NCBI RefSeq assembly: GCF_005845215.1
Contig: NZ_SPHO01000003.1
Location: forward strand, 248,001 to 312,000
Direction of reading: 5' to 3'
From: Clostridium sp. 1001271st1 H5
GTDB lineage: Bacteria > Bacillota > Clostridia > Lachnospirales > Lachnospiraceae
DNA length: 64,000 nt
Below, piece by piece: positions 1-9,967 of this stretch (positions within the stretch are counted from its first letter, which is position 1; every line of letters starts with the position of its first letter). The notes beneath the pieces are model-generated. The model was not told the DNA's origin. It worked only from the letters and a program-made list of their open reading frames with translations, and searched no databases. The position numbers were made by a program, and so were the translations under genes.

Positions 1-19
1 TCATTATGGAGGGAACATT

Positions 20-1165
20 ATGGATTTTGGCAATATAATTAATAACCTGCTGAATCAGATGGCCTTTTTCCATCTGGAAGCAGGCAACTATGTAATGATA
101 GCAGTGGCCCTGGTGTTCTTATACCTTGCTATCAGAAAGGGATTTGAACCCCTGCTGCTGATTCCGATTGCATTCGGTATGCTGCTGGTTAATATTTATC
201 CGGATATCATGTATTCTCCGGAGCAGACGTCCAACGGAACCGGCGGACTTCTGTGGTACTTTTTCCAGCTGGATGAGTGGAGTATCTTACCATCCCTTAT
301 CTTCCTGGGCGTTGGAGCCATGACAGACTTTGGCCCCCTTATCGCAAACCCAATCAGTTTCCTCATGGGCGCTGCGGCACAGCTGGGCATTTATTCCGCA
401 TATTTCCTGGCTATCCTGCTGGGATTCTCAGGCAAGGAGTCTGCCGCCATCTCCATTATCGGCGGTGCAGATGGCCCTACATCCCTGTTCCTGTGCAGTA
501 AGCTGGGGCAGACCCAGATTATGGGCCCCATTGCAGTTGCAGCTTATTCCTACATGGCGCTGGTGCCCATTATCCAGCCGCCGTTCATGAAGCTGCTGAC
601 AACTGAAAAAGAGCGCAAGATTAAGATGGAGCAGCTTCGTCCCGTATCCAAGCTGGAGAAGATTCTGTTCCCCATCATCGTAACCATCGTGGTTTGTCTG
701 ATTCTGCCGTCCACAGCGCCCCTTGTAGGTATGCTGATGTTAGGCAACCTGTTCCGCGAGAGCGGTGTTGTAAAGCAGCTGGCTGATACGGCAAGCAACG
801 CCCTGATGTATATCGTGGTTATCCTGCTGGGTACATCCGTAGGCGCCACCACCAGTGCGGATGCATTCTTAAATGTGACTACCATCAAGATTGTTGCCCT
901 GGGCCTGACTGCATTCATCTTCGGAACCATTGGCGGCGTTCTTTTAGGCAAGCTCCTCTGCAAGATTACCGGAGGAAAGATTAATCCGCTTATCGGTTCT
1001 GCCGGCGTGTCCGCAGTTCCTATGGCAGCCCGTGTATCCCAGAAAGTGGGAGCTGAAGCAGACCCCACCAACTTCCTGCTGATGCACGCAATGGGACCAA
1101 ACGTTGCAGGCGTTATCGGCACAGCAGTTGCGGCCGGTACTTTCATGGCAATCTTTGGGGTATAA
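20..1165 (+). CDS. oadB: Na+-translocating decarboxylase, beta subunit (oxaloacetate decarboxylase type)
   Basis: A 381-residue, very hydrophobic protein with about nine to eleven membrane segments. The conserved block IIGGADGPTS (about residues 144-153) is the family signature of the beta subunit, which couples decarboxylation of carboxybiotin to Na+ export across the cytoplasmic membrane. GGAGGG at 8-13 places the ATG. The carboxyltransferase follows after 34 bp, so the two form an operon. Gamma and biotin-carrier subunits are not in the window and could lie upstream. The substrate (oxaloacetate rather than methylmalonyl-CoA or glutaconyl-CoA) is inferred from the partner at 1200. Confidence 0.93.
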   Translation: MDFGNIINNLLNQMAFFHLEAGNYVMIAVALVFLYLAIRKGFEPLLLIPIAFGMLLVNIYPDIMYSPEQTSNGTGGLLWYFFQLDEWSILPSLIFLGVGAMTDFGPLIANPISFLMGAAAQLGIYSAYFLAILLGFSGKESAAISIIGGADGPTSLFLCSKLGQTQIMGPIAVAAYSYMALVPIIQPPFMKLLTTEKERKIKMEQLRPVSKLEKILFPIIVTIVVCLILPSTAPLVGMLMLGNLFRESGVVKQLADTASNALMYIVVILLGTSVGATTSADAFLNVTTIKIVALGLTAFIFGTIGGVLLGKLLCKITGGKINPLIGSAGVSAVPMAARVSQKVGAEADPTNFLLMHAMGPNVAGVIGTAVAAGTFMAIFGV

Positions 1166-1199
1166 TGACATTAGATTTTAAACGAGGAGGATTAGAACT

Positions 1200-2612
1200 A
1201 TGGCAGAGATAGAGAAGAGGCCAGTGAAGATTGTGGAAACCGTCCTTCGTGACGCCCACCAGTCTTTGCTTGCGACCAGAATGTCCACTGAGCAGATGCT
1301 GCCCATTATTGATAAGATGGACAAGGTAGGCTACCATGCGGTTGAGTGCTGGGGCGGAGCTACCTTTGATTCCTGCCTCCGTTTCCTGAAGGAAGACCCA
1401 TGGGAGAGACTGAGGAAACTGAGAGACGGATTTAAGAACACCAAGCTGCAGATGCTGTTCCGCGGACAGAACATCCTGGGATATAACCATTATGCAGACG
1501 ATGTTGTGGAGTACTTTGTACAGAAGTCCATTTCCAACGGTATTGATATTATCCGTATCTTTGACTGTCTGAATGATATCCGCAACCTGGAGACAGCTGT
1601 AAAGGCCACCAACAGGGAAAAAGGACATGCGCAGATTGCACTGTGCTACACCCTGGGCGATGCCTACACCCTGGACTACTGGAAGGATATTGCCAAGAGG
1701 ATTGAGGACATGGGCGCTGATTCCCTGTGTATCAAGGACATGGCAGGACTGCTGACTCCATATGCGGCGGCAGAGCTGGTACAGGCCCTGAAGGAAGGAA
1801 CAAAGCTTCCAATCGACCTGCATACCCACTACACATCAGGCGTTGCTTCAATGACCTACTTAAAGGCAGTGGAGGCAGGATGTGAAATCATTGACTGCGC
1901 CATGTCGCCTCTGGCCCTGGGAACCAGCCAGCCGGCTACCGAGGTTATGGTGGAGACTTTCCGCGGCACACCATATGATACGGGCTATGACCAGTCACTG
2001 CTGGCCGAGATTGCAGACCACTTCCAGCCCATACGTGAGCAGGCCCTTAAGAGCGGCCTTCTGAACCCGAAGGTACTGGGCGTTAATATCAAGACCCTCC
2101 AGTATCAGGTGCCGGGCGGCATGCTTTCCAACCTGGTAAGCCAGTTAAAAGAGGCTGGACAGGAAGACAAGTACCGTCAGGTTCTGGAGGAGATTCCGAG
2201 AGTGCGTAAGGACTTTGGAGAGCCTCCGTTAGTTACCCCGTCTTCCCAGATTGTGGGTACCCAGGCTGTTATGAACGTTATCATGGGCGAGCGCTATAAG
2301 ATGGTTCCCAAGGAATCCAAGAAAATCATGCTGGGTGAATTCGGCCAGACTGTTAAGCCCTTTAATCCGGAAGTACAGAAAAAGATTATCGGAGACGAGA
2401 CGCCGATTACCTGCCGTCCGGCAGACCTGCTTGCTCCGCAGCTTCCTCAGTTTGAGAAGGAATGCGCACAGTGGAAGCAGCAGGATGAGGATGTCCTCAG
2501 CTATGCGCTGTTCCCGGCAGTGGCCAAGGATTTCTTCGAGTACAGGGCTGCCCAGCAGACCAAGGTGGATGGCAGTGTGGCCGACAAGGACAGCAAGGCT
2601 TATCCGGTTTAA
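1200..2612 (+). CDS. oadA: Oxaloacetate decarboxylase alpha subunit / pyruvate carboxyltransferase domain protein
   Basis: 470 residues with the HMGL-like TIM barrel. Near the N-terminus is the DAHQSL motif, at mid-barrel is CIKDMAGL with the catalytic lysine, and HTHYTSG carries metal-binding histidines. The C-terminal half is the conserved carboxylase domain of OadA/PycB. It transfers the carboxyl group of oxaloacetate (or a similar acid) to biotin. The protein ends just after this domain and lacks the C-terminal biotinyl domain with its MKM motif, so the biotin carrier must be a separate protein. AGGAGG at 1185-1190 sets the start. It is the last gene of the operon and is followed by a strong terminator. 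Confidence 0.93.
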   Translation: MAEIEKRPVKIVETVLRDAHQSLLATRMSTEQMLPIIDKMDKVGYHAVECWGGATFDSCLRFLKEDPWERLRKLRDGFKNTKLQMLFRGQNILGYNHYADDVVEYFVQKSISNGIDIIRIFDCLNDIRNLETAVKATNREKGHAQIALCYTLGDAYTLDYWKDIAKRIEDMGADSLCIKDMAGLLTPYAAAELVQALKEGTKLPIDLHTHYTSGVASMTYLKAVEAGCEIIDCAMSPLALGTSQPATEVMVETFRGTPYDTGYDQSLLAEIADHFQPIREQALKSGLLNPKVLGVNIKTLQYQVPGGMLSNLVSQLKEAGQEDKYRQVLEEIPRVRKDFGEPPLVTPSSQIVGTQAVMNVIMGERYKMVPKESKKIMLGEFGQTVKPFNPEVQKKIIGDETPITCRPADLLAPQLPQFEKECAQWKQQDEDVLSYALFPAVAKDFFEYRAAQQTKVDGSVADKDSKAYPV

Positions 2613-2687
2613 TTGTGCAGAAGAACCATGGTGGAGAAGTAAGAAGAAATACACAGCGGTACAGATGAAATAGAAGAAATAGAAGAA

Positions 2688-2730
2688 GGCAGCTTTCATA
2701 TCTGTTGCAGATATGGGGGCTGCCTTTTTA
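2688..2730 (+). terminator. Intrinsic terminator of the decarboxylase operon
   Basis: GGCAGC and an inner TCATATCTG pair with CAGATATG and GGCTGCC, giving a long hairpin followed by TTTTTA. It lies between the convergent oadA and subtilase genes and may serve both. Confidence 0.85.
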
Positions 2731-2752
2731 TATAGCCTGTGTGTTATGAGCC

Positions 2753-4006
2753 TTACTGCCGTCCCCACTGCATAGCCCCGCCCGCATCCAGCATTCCGCC
2801 GCATAATACCTTGCCATTCAGACTGTCCATCTTGCGGGCTGAGGCCAGGATTATGTTTTTGATGTCCGTCAGGCTTAATTCCGGCCTGGATGTATAGAGC
2901 ATGGCAGCAACGCCGGTGACCATGGGGGCTGCCATGGAGGTGCCGCTCATAAAAGCATATCCATTGTCAGGCGTAATCCCCAGGATGAAGGTGCCGGGAG
3001 CAGCGATATCCACGCTGCCGGGGCCGAAGTTGGAACTCTCATCCAGGGTGCCGTCAAACATCAGGTTGGCTACGGTTATCACGTTGTCAAAGGGAAGGGA
3101 GGCAGGGTAAATGGGGGAGGCGTCTATGTTGTAGCCGATGCCGTTGTCATCCCCGTTGCCTGCAGCCACAATGAACAGCATGCCGGAGTCCCGGATGGCT
3201 GCCCTGAACTCTTCCGTACAGTTCTGGGAGCCGAAGCTCAGATTGCATATCTGGGCTCCGTTGGCTTCCGCGTATTTGATGGCCGCAATCACATTTTCGG
3301 GGGAGCCCTTTCCCTCTGTTCCGCCCAGGGCCTTTACCGGCATGATTTTCACATAATGATTGTCAGCGATGCCCACAATGCCGCCGTTATCCCTGGGCGC
3401 CGCAATGGTGCCTGCCGCATGGGTGCCGTGGACATCCTCCGCGCCTTCATATACCTGGCCGTTGTTGCTGTAAAAGTTCCAGCCGTTTACATCGTCCACA
3501 AACCCGTTGCCGTCATTGTCAATGCCGTCTCCGGGAATCTCATCCTCGTTGACCCATATGGAGCCCTGTAAATCCGGATGGGAGATATCCACCCCGGTGT
3601 CAATGACCGCCACGGTCAGGGGACGCTTTGTCTCTGTCCGGGCGTAGGCCTGCCATGCAGGCTGGATATTGATGTCAATCCCGGGGACGGCGTCAATGGC
3701 GCTGGTCAGGATATTGGCCGGTTCCAGCGGGGGAAGGGCGATGGCGTCCACCTTTCCGCGTTTGTTTCTGTGAACATAGGCCGGGTCCAGGGAGTCGATA
3801 TCCAGTTCCTGGACTATTTTTTGTGCCTGGCCGTCATTTTTCAGAGCCCACTGGTAGGATGCCTTGTCATCCTTGACGGACAGGTTGTTGAGGCCGGGGC
3901 CTACTGCAAAGGCGGAGAAAGAGTTATCTGCCGCATTATAGGGGACGGCCCCGGACGCTGTGGCAATTGCCAGGAAAAGCGCCGTGGCCGTAATCAGTTT
4001 TTTCAT
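2753..4006 (-). CDS. Secreted S8 family serine protease (subtilase)
   Basis: 417 residues. Residues 1-20 are a Sec signal peptide (MKK, hydrophobic core, then SGA). The catalytic triad is readable: Asp136 in AVIDTGVD, His193 in DVHGTHAAG and Ser357 in SGTSMAAP, with the oxyanion Asn284 in AAGNG. An Asp/Gly/Asn-rich insertion after the Asp motif (about 153-176) resembles the calcium-binding loops of extracellular subtilases. The first 100 or so residues may be a propeptide. It stands alone, convergent with oadA. The product is probably exported and acts on extracellular protein. Confidence 0.93.
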   Translation of the reverse strand: MKKLITATALFLAIATASGAVPYNAADNSFSAFAVGPGLNNLSVKDDKASYQWALKNDGQAQKIVQELDIDSLDPAYVHRNKRGKVDAIALPPLEPANILTSAIDAVPGIDINIQPAWQAYARTETKRPLTVAVIDTGVDISHPDLQGSIWVNEDEIPGDGIDNDGNGFVDDVNGWNFYSNNGQVYEGAEDVHGTHAAGTIAAPRDNGGIVGIADNHYVKIMPVKALGGTEGKGSPENVIAAIKYAEANGAQICNLSFGSQNCTEEFRAAIRDSGMLFIVAAGNGDDNGIGYNIDASPIYPASLPFDNVITVANLMFDGTLDESSNFGPGSVDIAAPGTFILGITPDNGYAFMSGTSMAAPMVTGVAAMLYTSRPELSLTDIKNIILASARKMDSLNGKVLCGGMLDAGGAMQWGRQ

Positions 4007-4030
4007 GATTATGCTCCTTCTTCATGTTTC

Positions 4031-4060
4031 ATTATACCATTGTACTAGTATAACACATAA
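4031..4060 (-). promoter_or_regulatory. Candidate sigma-70 promoter of the subtilase
   Basis: On the minus strand, TTATGT (4055-4060), an 18-bp spacer and TATAAT (4031-4036) with an extended TGG before it. It lies just upstream of the subtilase start. Confidence 0.6.
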
Positions 4061-4113
4061 GATAGCATAAGACTTTGAACATTTTATGAAAATCCTTCCG
4101 ATTTTATTACAAA

Positions 4114-6402
4114 TTATGGTACAAGCCCTGTGTCCAGCTTCCATATATCCCGGTTGTACTCTTCAATGGTACGGTCAGATGAGAAATAACCGGCCCTGCT
4201 GATATTGATTAGCATTTTCCTGGCCCAGGCAGTCCGGTTCTCATAGTCGCAGTAGGCCTGTTCCCTGGTCTGGCAGTAGGCTTTAAAGTCAGGGAAGGTC
4301 ATGAACCAGTCTTTGCTTAGCAGCTCGCTGTACAGGCGCTCCAAATGCTCCCTGGAACCAACAGACAGCATGGCCGGGCCGACGATGAAGTCAACGGCTT
4401 TCTTAAGGTCCGGGTCTGCCTCATAGTAGGAACGTGAGCAGTAGCTGCCTTCTGCGTACCGCCGGATGACTGTCTCGCTGGATTCGCCGAATATATAGAT
4501 GTTGCCGTCGCCCACCAGCTGGTGGATTTCCACATTGGCTCCGTCGTCCGTACCCAGGGTCACGGCTCCGTTGAGCATGAATTTCATGTTGCTGGTGCCG
4601 CTGGCTTCCTTGGAGGCCAGGGATATCTGCTCTGAGATATCGCAGGCAGGAATCAGCTTTTCAGCCAGGCTTACATTGTAGTTGTTTACCATTACCACCT
4701 TCAGCCAGGGATTTACGTCCGGGTCCTGGTCAATGACCTGCTGGAGGCAGAGTATCATGTGGATGATATCCTTTGCAATGGTATACGCAGGCGCTGCCTT
4801 GGCTCCGAAAATGGCTGTGATGGGAGTGGTGGGCCTGCTGCCCCCCTTGATTTCCAGGTATTTGTGTATCAGGTAAAGGGCGTTCATCTGCTGGCGCTTG
4901 TATTCGTGAAGCCGCTTTACCTGGATGTCAAAAATGGATTTGGGGTCAATGTCCAGGCCCTGGGTATCCTTCAGGTAGTCTGCCAGCTCCTGCTTTTTAC
5001 TGTCCTTGATGGCTAAGAGACGGTGCAGGGTCTTTATGTTGGCTGTAAATGCCTTGTCATCCAGTTTCTTAAGTTCAAATGCATCCTTCTTAAAACCATC
5101 GCCAATGAGTTCCGACACATAGCCTGCCAGCTGGGGGTTGCAGTGAAGCAGCCACCGGCGGAAGGTGATGCCGTTTGTCTTGTTATTGAATTTCTCCGGG
5201 TAGAGCCTGTAAAAATGATTCAGTTCATTGTTCTTCAGTATATCCGTGTGAAGGGCAGCCACGCCGTTGACGCTGAAACCGTAGTGGATGTCAATGTGGG
5301 CCATGTGAACCCGGTCGCCCTTGTCAATGATATATACGGATGGGTCCTCAAATTTCCTGCGCACCTTGTCATCCAGTATTTCCATAATGGGTATCAGCTG
5401 GGGAACCGCTTCCTTAAAATAGTCCATGGGCCAGGTCTCCAGGGCTTCCGCCAGGATGGTGTGGTTGGTGTAAGCGCAGGTATTCATCACCACCTGGATG
5501 GCGTCATCCATTTCCATGCCATGCTCCGTGGTGAGAAGACGAATCAGTTCGGGAATGACCATGGTGGGGTGGGTGTCATTGATTTGGATAACAGCATAGT
5601 CGGGCAGGTCGTAAAGGGTGGAGCCCTTTGCCGCTGCCTCGTCCAGTATGAGGCGGGCAGCGTTGCTTACCATGAAGTACTGCTGGTAAATGCGCAGTAT
5701 CTGGCCTGCCCTGTCGCTGTCGTCCGGGTAGAGGAACAGGGTCAGGTTCTTCCTGATATCGGTCTTGTCAAAGGAAATCCCTTCCTCCACAAGGGATTCA
5801 TCCACGGTCTCCACGTCAAATAAATGGAGCTTGTTGGTGCGGCTGCCATAGCCGGTGACCTCAATGTCATACATCCGTGAGGTAAGGGTAAAGTTCCTGT
5901 ATGGAATCTGGTAGGTGACATTAGTCCTGTTGAGCCAGGAGGTATGTTCCATCCATGGATTCGGTTCCTCGATCTGGAGATTGTCCCTGAATAACTGCCT
6001 GAACAGGCCGAAATGGTAGTTCAGCCCGATACCGTCCCCGTTCAGCCCCAGGGTGGCGATGGAGTCCAGGAAACAGGCTGCCAGCCTGCCCAGCCCGCCG
6101 TTGCCCAGGGATGGTTCCGGCTCCAGCTCCTCCAGGACGCAGAGGTCCCTGCCGTGGCCTGCCAGAATGGATTTCACCTGGCTGTAGATGCCCAGGTTTA
6201 TCATATTGTTGGATAACAGCTTTCCTATGAGGAATTCAGCGGAAATGTAGTATAATTTCTTTTTGCCCTGGGCGGATTCCCGGTCCCCGGACAGTTTATT
6301 TACCAGACAGAGCAGTCCGGTGTACAGCTCTTTGTCGGTACAGCTTGAAATATCTTTTTTGCATGCTTCTGTCAGCATTTGTTCCAATTGGTTTTGATTC
6401 AT
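4114..6402 (-). CDS. glgP: Glycogen/starch/alpha-glucan phosphorylase
   Basis: 762 residues from the chosen start. It releases glucose-1-phosphate from glycogen or maltodextrin. The PLP-binding region reads [15 protein letters not shown], with the Schiff-base lysine in NMK, and the N-terminal [15 protein letters not shown] block is typical of the family. A second in-frame ATG lies 9 bp upstream at 6409-6411, but the GGGAAAGGA Shine-Dalgarno abuts that codon and sits at ideal distance from the ATG at 6400-6402, so the inner start is preferred. It is divergent from an AraC gene and close to malQ, which makes a glucan-degradation locus. Confidence 0.95.
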   Translation of the reverse strand: MNQNQLEQMLTEACKKDISSCTDKELYTGLLCLVNKLSGDRESAQGKKKLYYISAEFLIGKLLSNNMINLGIYSQVKSILAGHGRDLCVLEELEPEPSLGNGGLGRLAACFLDSIATLGLNGDGIGLNYHFGLFRQLFRDNLQIEEPNPWMEHTSWLNRTNVTYQIPYRNFTLTSRMYDIEVTGYGSRTNKLHLFDVETVDESLVEEGISFDKTDIRKNLTLFLYPDDSDRAGQILRIYQQYFMVSNAARLILDEAAAKGSTLYDLPDYAVIQINDTHPTMVIPELIRLLTTEHGMEMDDAIQVVMNTCAYTNHTILAEALETWPMDYFKEAVPQLIPIMEILDDKVRRKFEDPSVYIIDKGDRVHMAHIDIHYGFSVNGVAALHTDILKNNELNHFYRLYPEKFNNKTNGITFRRWLLHCNPQLAGYVSELIGDGFKKDAFELKKLDDKAFTANIKTLHRLLAIKDSKKQELADYLKDTQGLDIDPKSIFDIQVKRLHEYKRQQMNALYLIHKYLEIKGGSRPTTPITAIFGAKAAPAYTIAKDIIHMILCLQQVIDQDPDVNPWLKVVMVNNYNVSLAEKLIPACDISEQISLASKEASGTSNMKFMLNGAVTLGTDDGANVEIHQLVGDGNIYIFGESSETVIRRYAEGSYCSRSYYEADPDLKKAVDFIVGPAMLSVGSREHLERLYSELLSKDWFMTFPDFKAYCQTREQAYCDYENRTAWARKMLINISRAGYFSSDRTIEEYNRDIWKLDTGLVP

Positions 6403-6460
6403 GATTTGCATTCCTTTCCCTAAGGTGCGCCCGTTGCGGCATGATTGTACGTTTGTCTGT

Positions 6461-6466
6461 ATTATA
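6461..6466 (-). promoter_or_regulatory. Candidate -10 box for glgP
   Basis: TATAAT on the minus strand about 60 bp before glgP. No good -35 box is visible, which fits activator-dependent expression. The divergent AraC protein is the obvious candidate activator, by inference. Confidence 0.4.
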
Positions 6467-6487
6467 ATGGGATGGAAAAAGAAAATC

Positions 6488-6517
6488 TTGCATAATTATG
6501 TGATGATATAGTACAAT
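6488..6517 (+). promoter_or_regulatory. Candidate promoter of the AraC-type regulator
   Basis: TTGCAT (6488-6493), an 18-bp spacer and TACAAT (6512-6517), ending about 30 bp before the regulator start. Confidence 0.5.
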
Positions 6518-6549
6518 ACTATCAAAAATGCGAAAAAGGTGGTTTACAA

Positions 6550-7545
6550 ATGCAGGACGTCCTTAAAATGGGGAGCGGATATCAGGGGGATGGCAGGGCT
6601 GGAGCTCAGGGGGAAGATGCATGGGAGCAGGACAGAAGCAGCCGGCGCGGGGATTATGGGAATCGCCGGCACGGGGAATATGGCTACCATGAGGTAAAAG
6701 AACATGCGGGAAAGGATTTCCCTTTTAACATTTACCCCTGTTCCATTCCTGCGGATTTCAGGCAGGTCCCGGTTCACTGGCATGAGGATATGGAGATTAT
6801 TGCTGTAAAAAAGGGGCGCGGCATGGTGACTGTGGATATGGAGCCCTATGAAGCGCGGGAGGGGGAGGCTGTGGTGGTTTTTCCTGGGCAGCTTCACGGC
6901 ATCAGCCGGTGCGGTTCTGAGGTGATGGAGTATGAAAATATTATTTTCCTCCCTTCCATGCTCATGACGGATGAATCAGACCTGTGCACCTATGATTTTC
7001 TGCGGCCCATGACAGAGGGGGGAATAGGGGAGCCCCTTCATATTACAGACAGGCTGCCGGATTATGCGGCCTTTATGGAATGTATCAGGAAAATGGACCA
7101 GCTGTGCGGTCAAAAGAGCTATGCCTACCAGATGGGGGTAAAGGGGGCCCTGTTCTGGTTTCTGGGCCTGATTGCAGGTATCCGGGGACCGGGAGCAGCG
7201 GGGCAGCCGCGCAAATCCAGGGAGAGGATGAAGCGGCTGCTGGAGTACATGGAGGAACACTACGGGGAGAGAATAACCGTGGAGGACGGGGCGCAGCTCT
7301 GCTTTTACAGTAATTCACATTTTATGAAGTATTTTAAACAATATATGGGGGTGCCGTTTACACAGTATCTCAATGAATTCCGTCTGGAAAAAGCAGCGGG
7401 AATGCTGCTTACCACCACGGAGCCGGTGACGGCCGTGGCCCAGAGATGCGGGTTTGATAATATATCCTATTTTAACAGGCTGTTTCGGAGAAAGTACGGT
7501 AAGACGCCGGGGGAATACCGGAAGAAAGGGGATAATTACTTGTAG
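6550..7545 (+). CDS. AraC family transcriptional regulator
   Basis: 331 residues. After a Gly/Arg-rich, probably disordered N-terminus of about 50 residues comes a cupin-like sensing domain (VHWHEDMEIIAV to VVVFPGQLHGI). The C-terminal 100 residues are a double helix-turn-helix with the conserved ending CGFDNISYFNRLFRRKYG. AAAGGTGG precedes the ATG. It sits between divergent glgP and co-directional malQ, so it probably controls alpha-glucan use. The effector is unknown. Confidence 0.9.
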   Translation: MQDVLKMGSGYQGDGRAGAQGEDAWEQDRSSRRGDYGNRRHGEYGYHEVKEHAGKDFPFNIYPCSIPADFRQVPVHWHEDMEIIAVKKGRGMVTVDMEPYEAREGEAVVVFPGQLHGISRCGSEVMEYENIIFLPSMLMTDESDLCTYDFLRPMTEGGIGEPLHITDRLPDYAAFMECIRKMDQLCGQKSYAYQMGVKGALFWFLGLIAGIRGPGAAGQPRKSRERMKRLLEYMEEHYGERITVEDGAQLCFYSNSHFMKYFKQYMGVPFTQYLNEFRLEKAAGMLLTTTEPVTAVAQRCGFDNISYFNRLFRRKYGKTPGEYRKKGDNYL

Positions 7546-7568
7546 GTGCTGTGAAAGTGTGATAAAAT
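7540..7568 (+). promoter_or_regulatory. Candidate promoter of malQ
   Basis: TTGTAG (7540-7545), a 17-bp spacer and TAAAAT (7563-7568), overlapping the stop of the AraC gene. It leaves a leader of about 50 bases before the malQ start chosen here. Confidence 0.45.
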
Positions 7569-7623
7569 GAAGCGGTATTTTCCGGAGCCAACGGGTGCGC
7601 CGGACATAAAGGAGATTATCATT

Positions 7624-9123
7624 ATGCGGGAATGCGGTATGCTGCTTCCGGTTGCCAGCCTGCCTTCGCGGTATGGCATCGGGGCATTTTCTAAGGAAGC
7701 ATATGATTTTATTGATACATTGAAGGCAGCGGGCCAGAGCTGGTGGCAGATTCTGCCCCTGGGTCCCACCGGGTTTGGGGATTCGCCCTATCAGTCCTTT
7801 TCGGCCTTTGCAGGCAATCCTTATTTCATTGACCTGGAAAAGCTGACAGAGGAAGGGCTTCTCACAAAGGAGGAGTGCCGGGATGTGGATTTTGGAAGTA
7901 ATGAAAGGGACATTGATTATAAGAAGATATACGATGGAAGGTTTCCCCTTTTGAGAAAAGCCTATGAGCGCTGGAAGGACGGACGGGCCGCGGAGCAGGT
8001 CCATGGCCTGGCAGTCCAAAAGCTGGGGCATGAGACCAGGGAGTATTGTTTCTATATGGCGGTAAAGAACCACTTTGATTCCTGCAGCTGGAACCTGTGG
8101 GATGAAGGAATCCGCCTGAGAAAGCCGGAGGCGCTGGAGGCATACAGGGCCAAGCTGACGGATGAGATTGGATTTTATGAATTCCAGCAGATGAAATTTG
8201 AGGAACAGTGGGATGCGCTTAAGGGATATGCCCATGAGCAGGGAATCCGGATTATAGGGGATATCCCTATTTACGTTGCATTTGACAGTGCCGACAGCTG
8301 GTCGCATCCTGAACTGTTCCAGTTTGACGGCAATAATATGCCCGGAGCAGTGGCAGGCTGTCCGCCGGACGGTTTTTCGGCCACAGGACAGCTGTGGGGG
8401 AATCCACTGTATAACTGGGATTACCACAGGAATACGGAATTTGCCTGGTGGATGCGGAGAATGGAGTACTGTTTCCGCATGTATGATTTGGTGCGGGTGG
8501 ACCATTTCCGGGGATTTGACGAGTATTACGCCATTCCTTACGGCGATGCCACAGCGGAGTTTGGCCGCTGGGAAAAGGGGCCGGGAATTGAAATCTTCCG
8601 GAAGATGCAGGAACATTTCGGCGGGGACAAGCTGCCCATCGTTGCAGAGGACCTGGGATTCCTTACGCCTACTGTAAGGCAGCTGCTGAGGGATACCGGA
8701 TTTCCTGGGATGAAGGTGCTGGAGTTTGCTTTTGACGCAGGTGAGGACAGTGATTACCTGCCCCATAAGTACGGGACCAACTGTGTGGTGTACACAGGCA
8801 CCCACGACAATGACACCGCAGAGGGCTGGTATGCATCCCTGGATGAACATGACAGGCATTTTGTCAGGGAGTACATAGGCTCCGGCTGCACGCCGGAGGG
8901 GGAAATGCACTGGGATTTAATCAGGGCTGCCCTTGGAAGCGTGGCTGACCTGGCTGTGATTCCGGTCCAGGATTATCTGGGATTGGATACCGCTGCCAGA
9001 ATCAATGAGCCCTCTACCCTGGGAAAGAACTGGCGGTGGAGGATGAGAGCGGAAGATTTGGATGAGGATATTGTGAAACGCTGCAGGCGGATGGCCGGGA
9101 TATATGGGCGGCTGGGGAAGTAG
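7624..9123 (+). CDS. malQ: 4-alpha-glucanotransferase (amylomaltase, GH77)
   Basis: 499 residues. It disproportionates maltodextrins and feeds linear chains to the phosphorylase. It has the GH77 opening LLPVASLPSRYGIG, the nucleophile Asp in VRVDHFRGFDEYY, the acid/base Glu in PIVAEDLGFLTP, and the third acid in YTGTHDNDT. The ATG at 7624 is chosen because AAGGAG lies about 9 bp before it. An upstream ATG at 7567 would add 19 residues not usual for the family and overlaps a likely -10 box. The stop codon falls inside a 19-bp tandem duplication. Confidence 0.95.
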   Translation: MRECGMLLPVASLPSRYGIGAFSKEAYDFIDTLKAAGQSWWQILPLGPTGFGDSPYQSFSAFAGNPYFIDLEKLTEEGLLTKEECRDVDFGSNERDIDYKKIYDGRFPLLRKAYERWKDGRAAEQVHGLAVQKLGHETREYCFYMAVKNHFDSCSWNLWDEGIRLRKPEALEAYRAKLTDEIGFYEFQQMKFEEQWDALKGYAHEQGIRIIGDIPIYVAFDSADSWSHPELFQFDGNNMPGAVAGCPPDGFSATGQLWGNPLYNWDYHRNTEFAWWMRRMEYCFRMYDLVRVDHFRGFDEYYAIPYGDATAEFGRWEKGPGIEIFRKMQEHFGGDKLPIVAEDLGFLTPTVRQLLRDTGFPGMKVLEFAFDAGEDSDYLPHKYGTNCVVYTGTHDNDTAEGWYASLDEHDRHFVREYIGSGCTPEGEMHWDLIRAALGSVADLAVIPVQDYLGLDTAARINEPSTLGKNWRWRMRAEDLDEDIVKRCRRMAGIYGRLGK

Positions 9124-9151
9124 CGGGCGGCCGGGGAAGTAGCGGGCGGCC
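9114..9151 (+). repeat. 19-bp tandem duplication over the malQ stop codon
   Basis: Two identical 19-bp copies (9114-9132 and 9133-9151), each starting GGGGAAGTAG. The first copy carries the malQ stop and the second is non-coding. Confidence 0.9.
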
Positions 9152-9186
9152 GGACGCCTGGGAGGCAAAACCGAATTAAGCAGGCA

Positions 9187-9735
9187 CTAAAGCCTGTCCG
9201 CCGGTATAAACGGCTCCGGCTGCGCCGGATGGGGGCCCAGCATTTTTTCCATCCATACCATATCCCACCACCGGCCCAGTTTATAACCGCATTTGGTGAA
9301 ATGTCCTACGGTGCGGTAGCCATGTTTTTCGTGGAAGGCAATGCTGCCGGGATTGGGGTAGGCGATACAGGCATTGACATTGATGACATTCTGACGTTTC
9401 AGACAGTCCTCCAATGCCTCATAGAGAAGGGAGCCAGCGCCGGTGCGCCGTGCGTCCTCCGACACATAGACAGAGGTCTCCACAGCCCAGTCATAGGCAG
9501 CCCTTTCCTTAAATTCGGATGCATAGGCATACCCCAGGATGCGTCCATCCCGGACAGCGGCCAGATAGGGGTACCGCTTCAGGGTGGAGGCGATGCGGTT
9601 TTTAAATTCCCGGACCGTGGGGACCTCATATTCAAAGGTAATGGCGGTTTTTTCCACATAGGGTGCATATATGGACAGAAGGGCGGCAGCGTCTGCTTCC
9701 TCTGCCGTACGGATGGTGACAGCTGTGTCTGGCAT
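9187..9735 (-). CDS. GNAT N-acetyltransferase, phosphinothricin acetyltransferase-like
   Basis: 182 residues. The order of motifs is that of the Pat/Bar subgroup of GNAT enzymes: IRTAEEADAAALLSIYAPYV at the N-terminus, the acetyl-CoA loop SEDARRTGAGSLLYEAL in the middle, then IAYPNPGSIAFHEKHGYRTVG and the late WWDMVWME. It would acetylate a small amine with acetyl-CoA in the cytoplasm. The substrate cannot be read from the sequence. AAAGGAG eight bases before the ATG supports the start. Confidence 0.88.
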   Translation of the reverse strand: MPDTAVTIRTAEEADAAALLSIYAPYVEKTAITFEYEVPTVREFKNRIASTLKRYPYLAAVRDGRILGYAYASEFKERAAYDWAVETSVYVSEDARRTGAGSLLYEALEDCLKRQNVINVNACIAYPNPGSIAFHEKHGYRTVGHFTKCGYKLGRWWDMVWMEKMLGPHPAQPEPFIPADRL

Positions 9736-9967
9736 TTGGGTGACTCCTTTCTAAACGGGTATTTCTTCTTATTTTGATTTCTGCGGGACTGAATCGTAAC
9801 ATACATTTTAGCACTGATTTCACATTTTTTCCATCGGGTGTTCATATAATTTTCAATCTTTGCCTGATAAATAAAAATTAAGTAATTCTTACATAATTTT
9901 TCCCCTTTCTCATCCTGTTATTTCCCTCCGTTATCTGATAAAATGATACTATAAGGAGGTGGAGGAT

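Noticed and set aside
5023-5823. Plus-strand open frame inside glgP
   Set aside because: Antisense to the intact phosphorylase, with no domain and no start signal.
7315-8910. Long open frame (over 500 codons) on the minus strand opposite malQ
   Set aside because: It is antisense to a complete MalQ with all catalytic motifs, has no recognisable domain and no ribosome site. It is a composition shadow.
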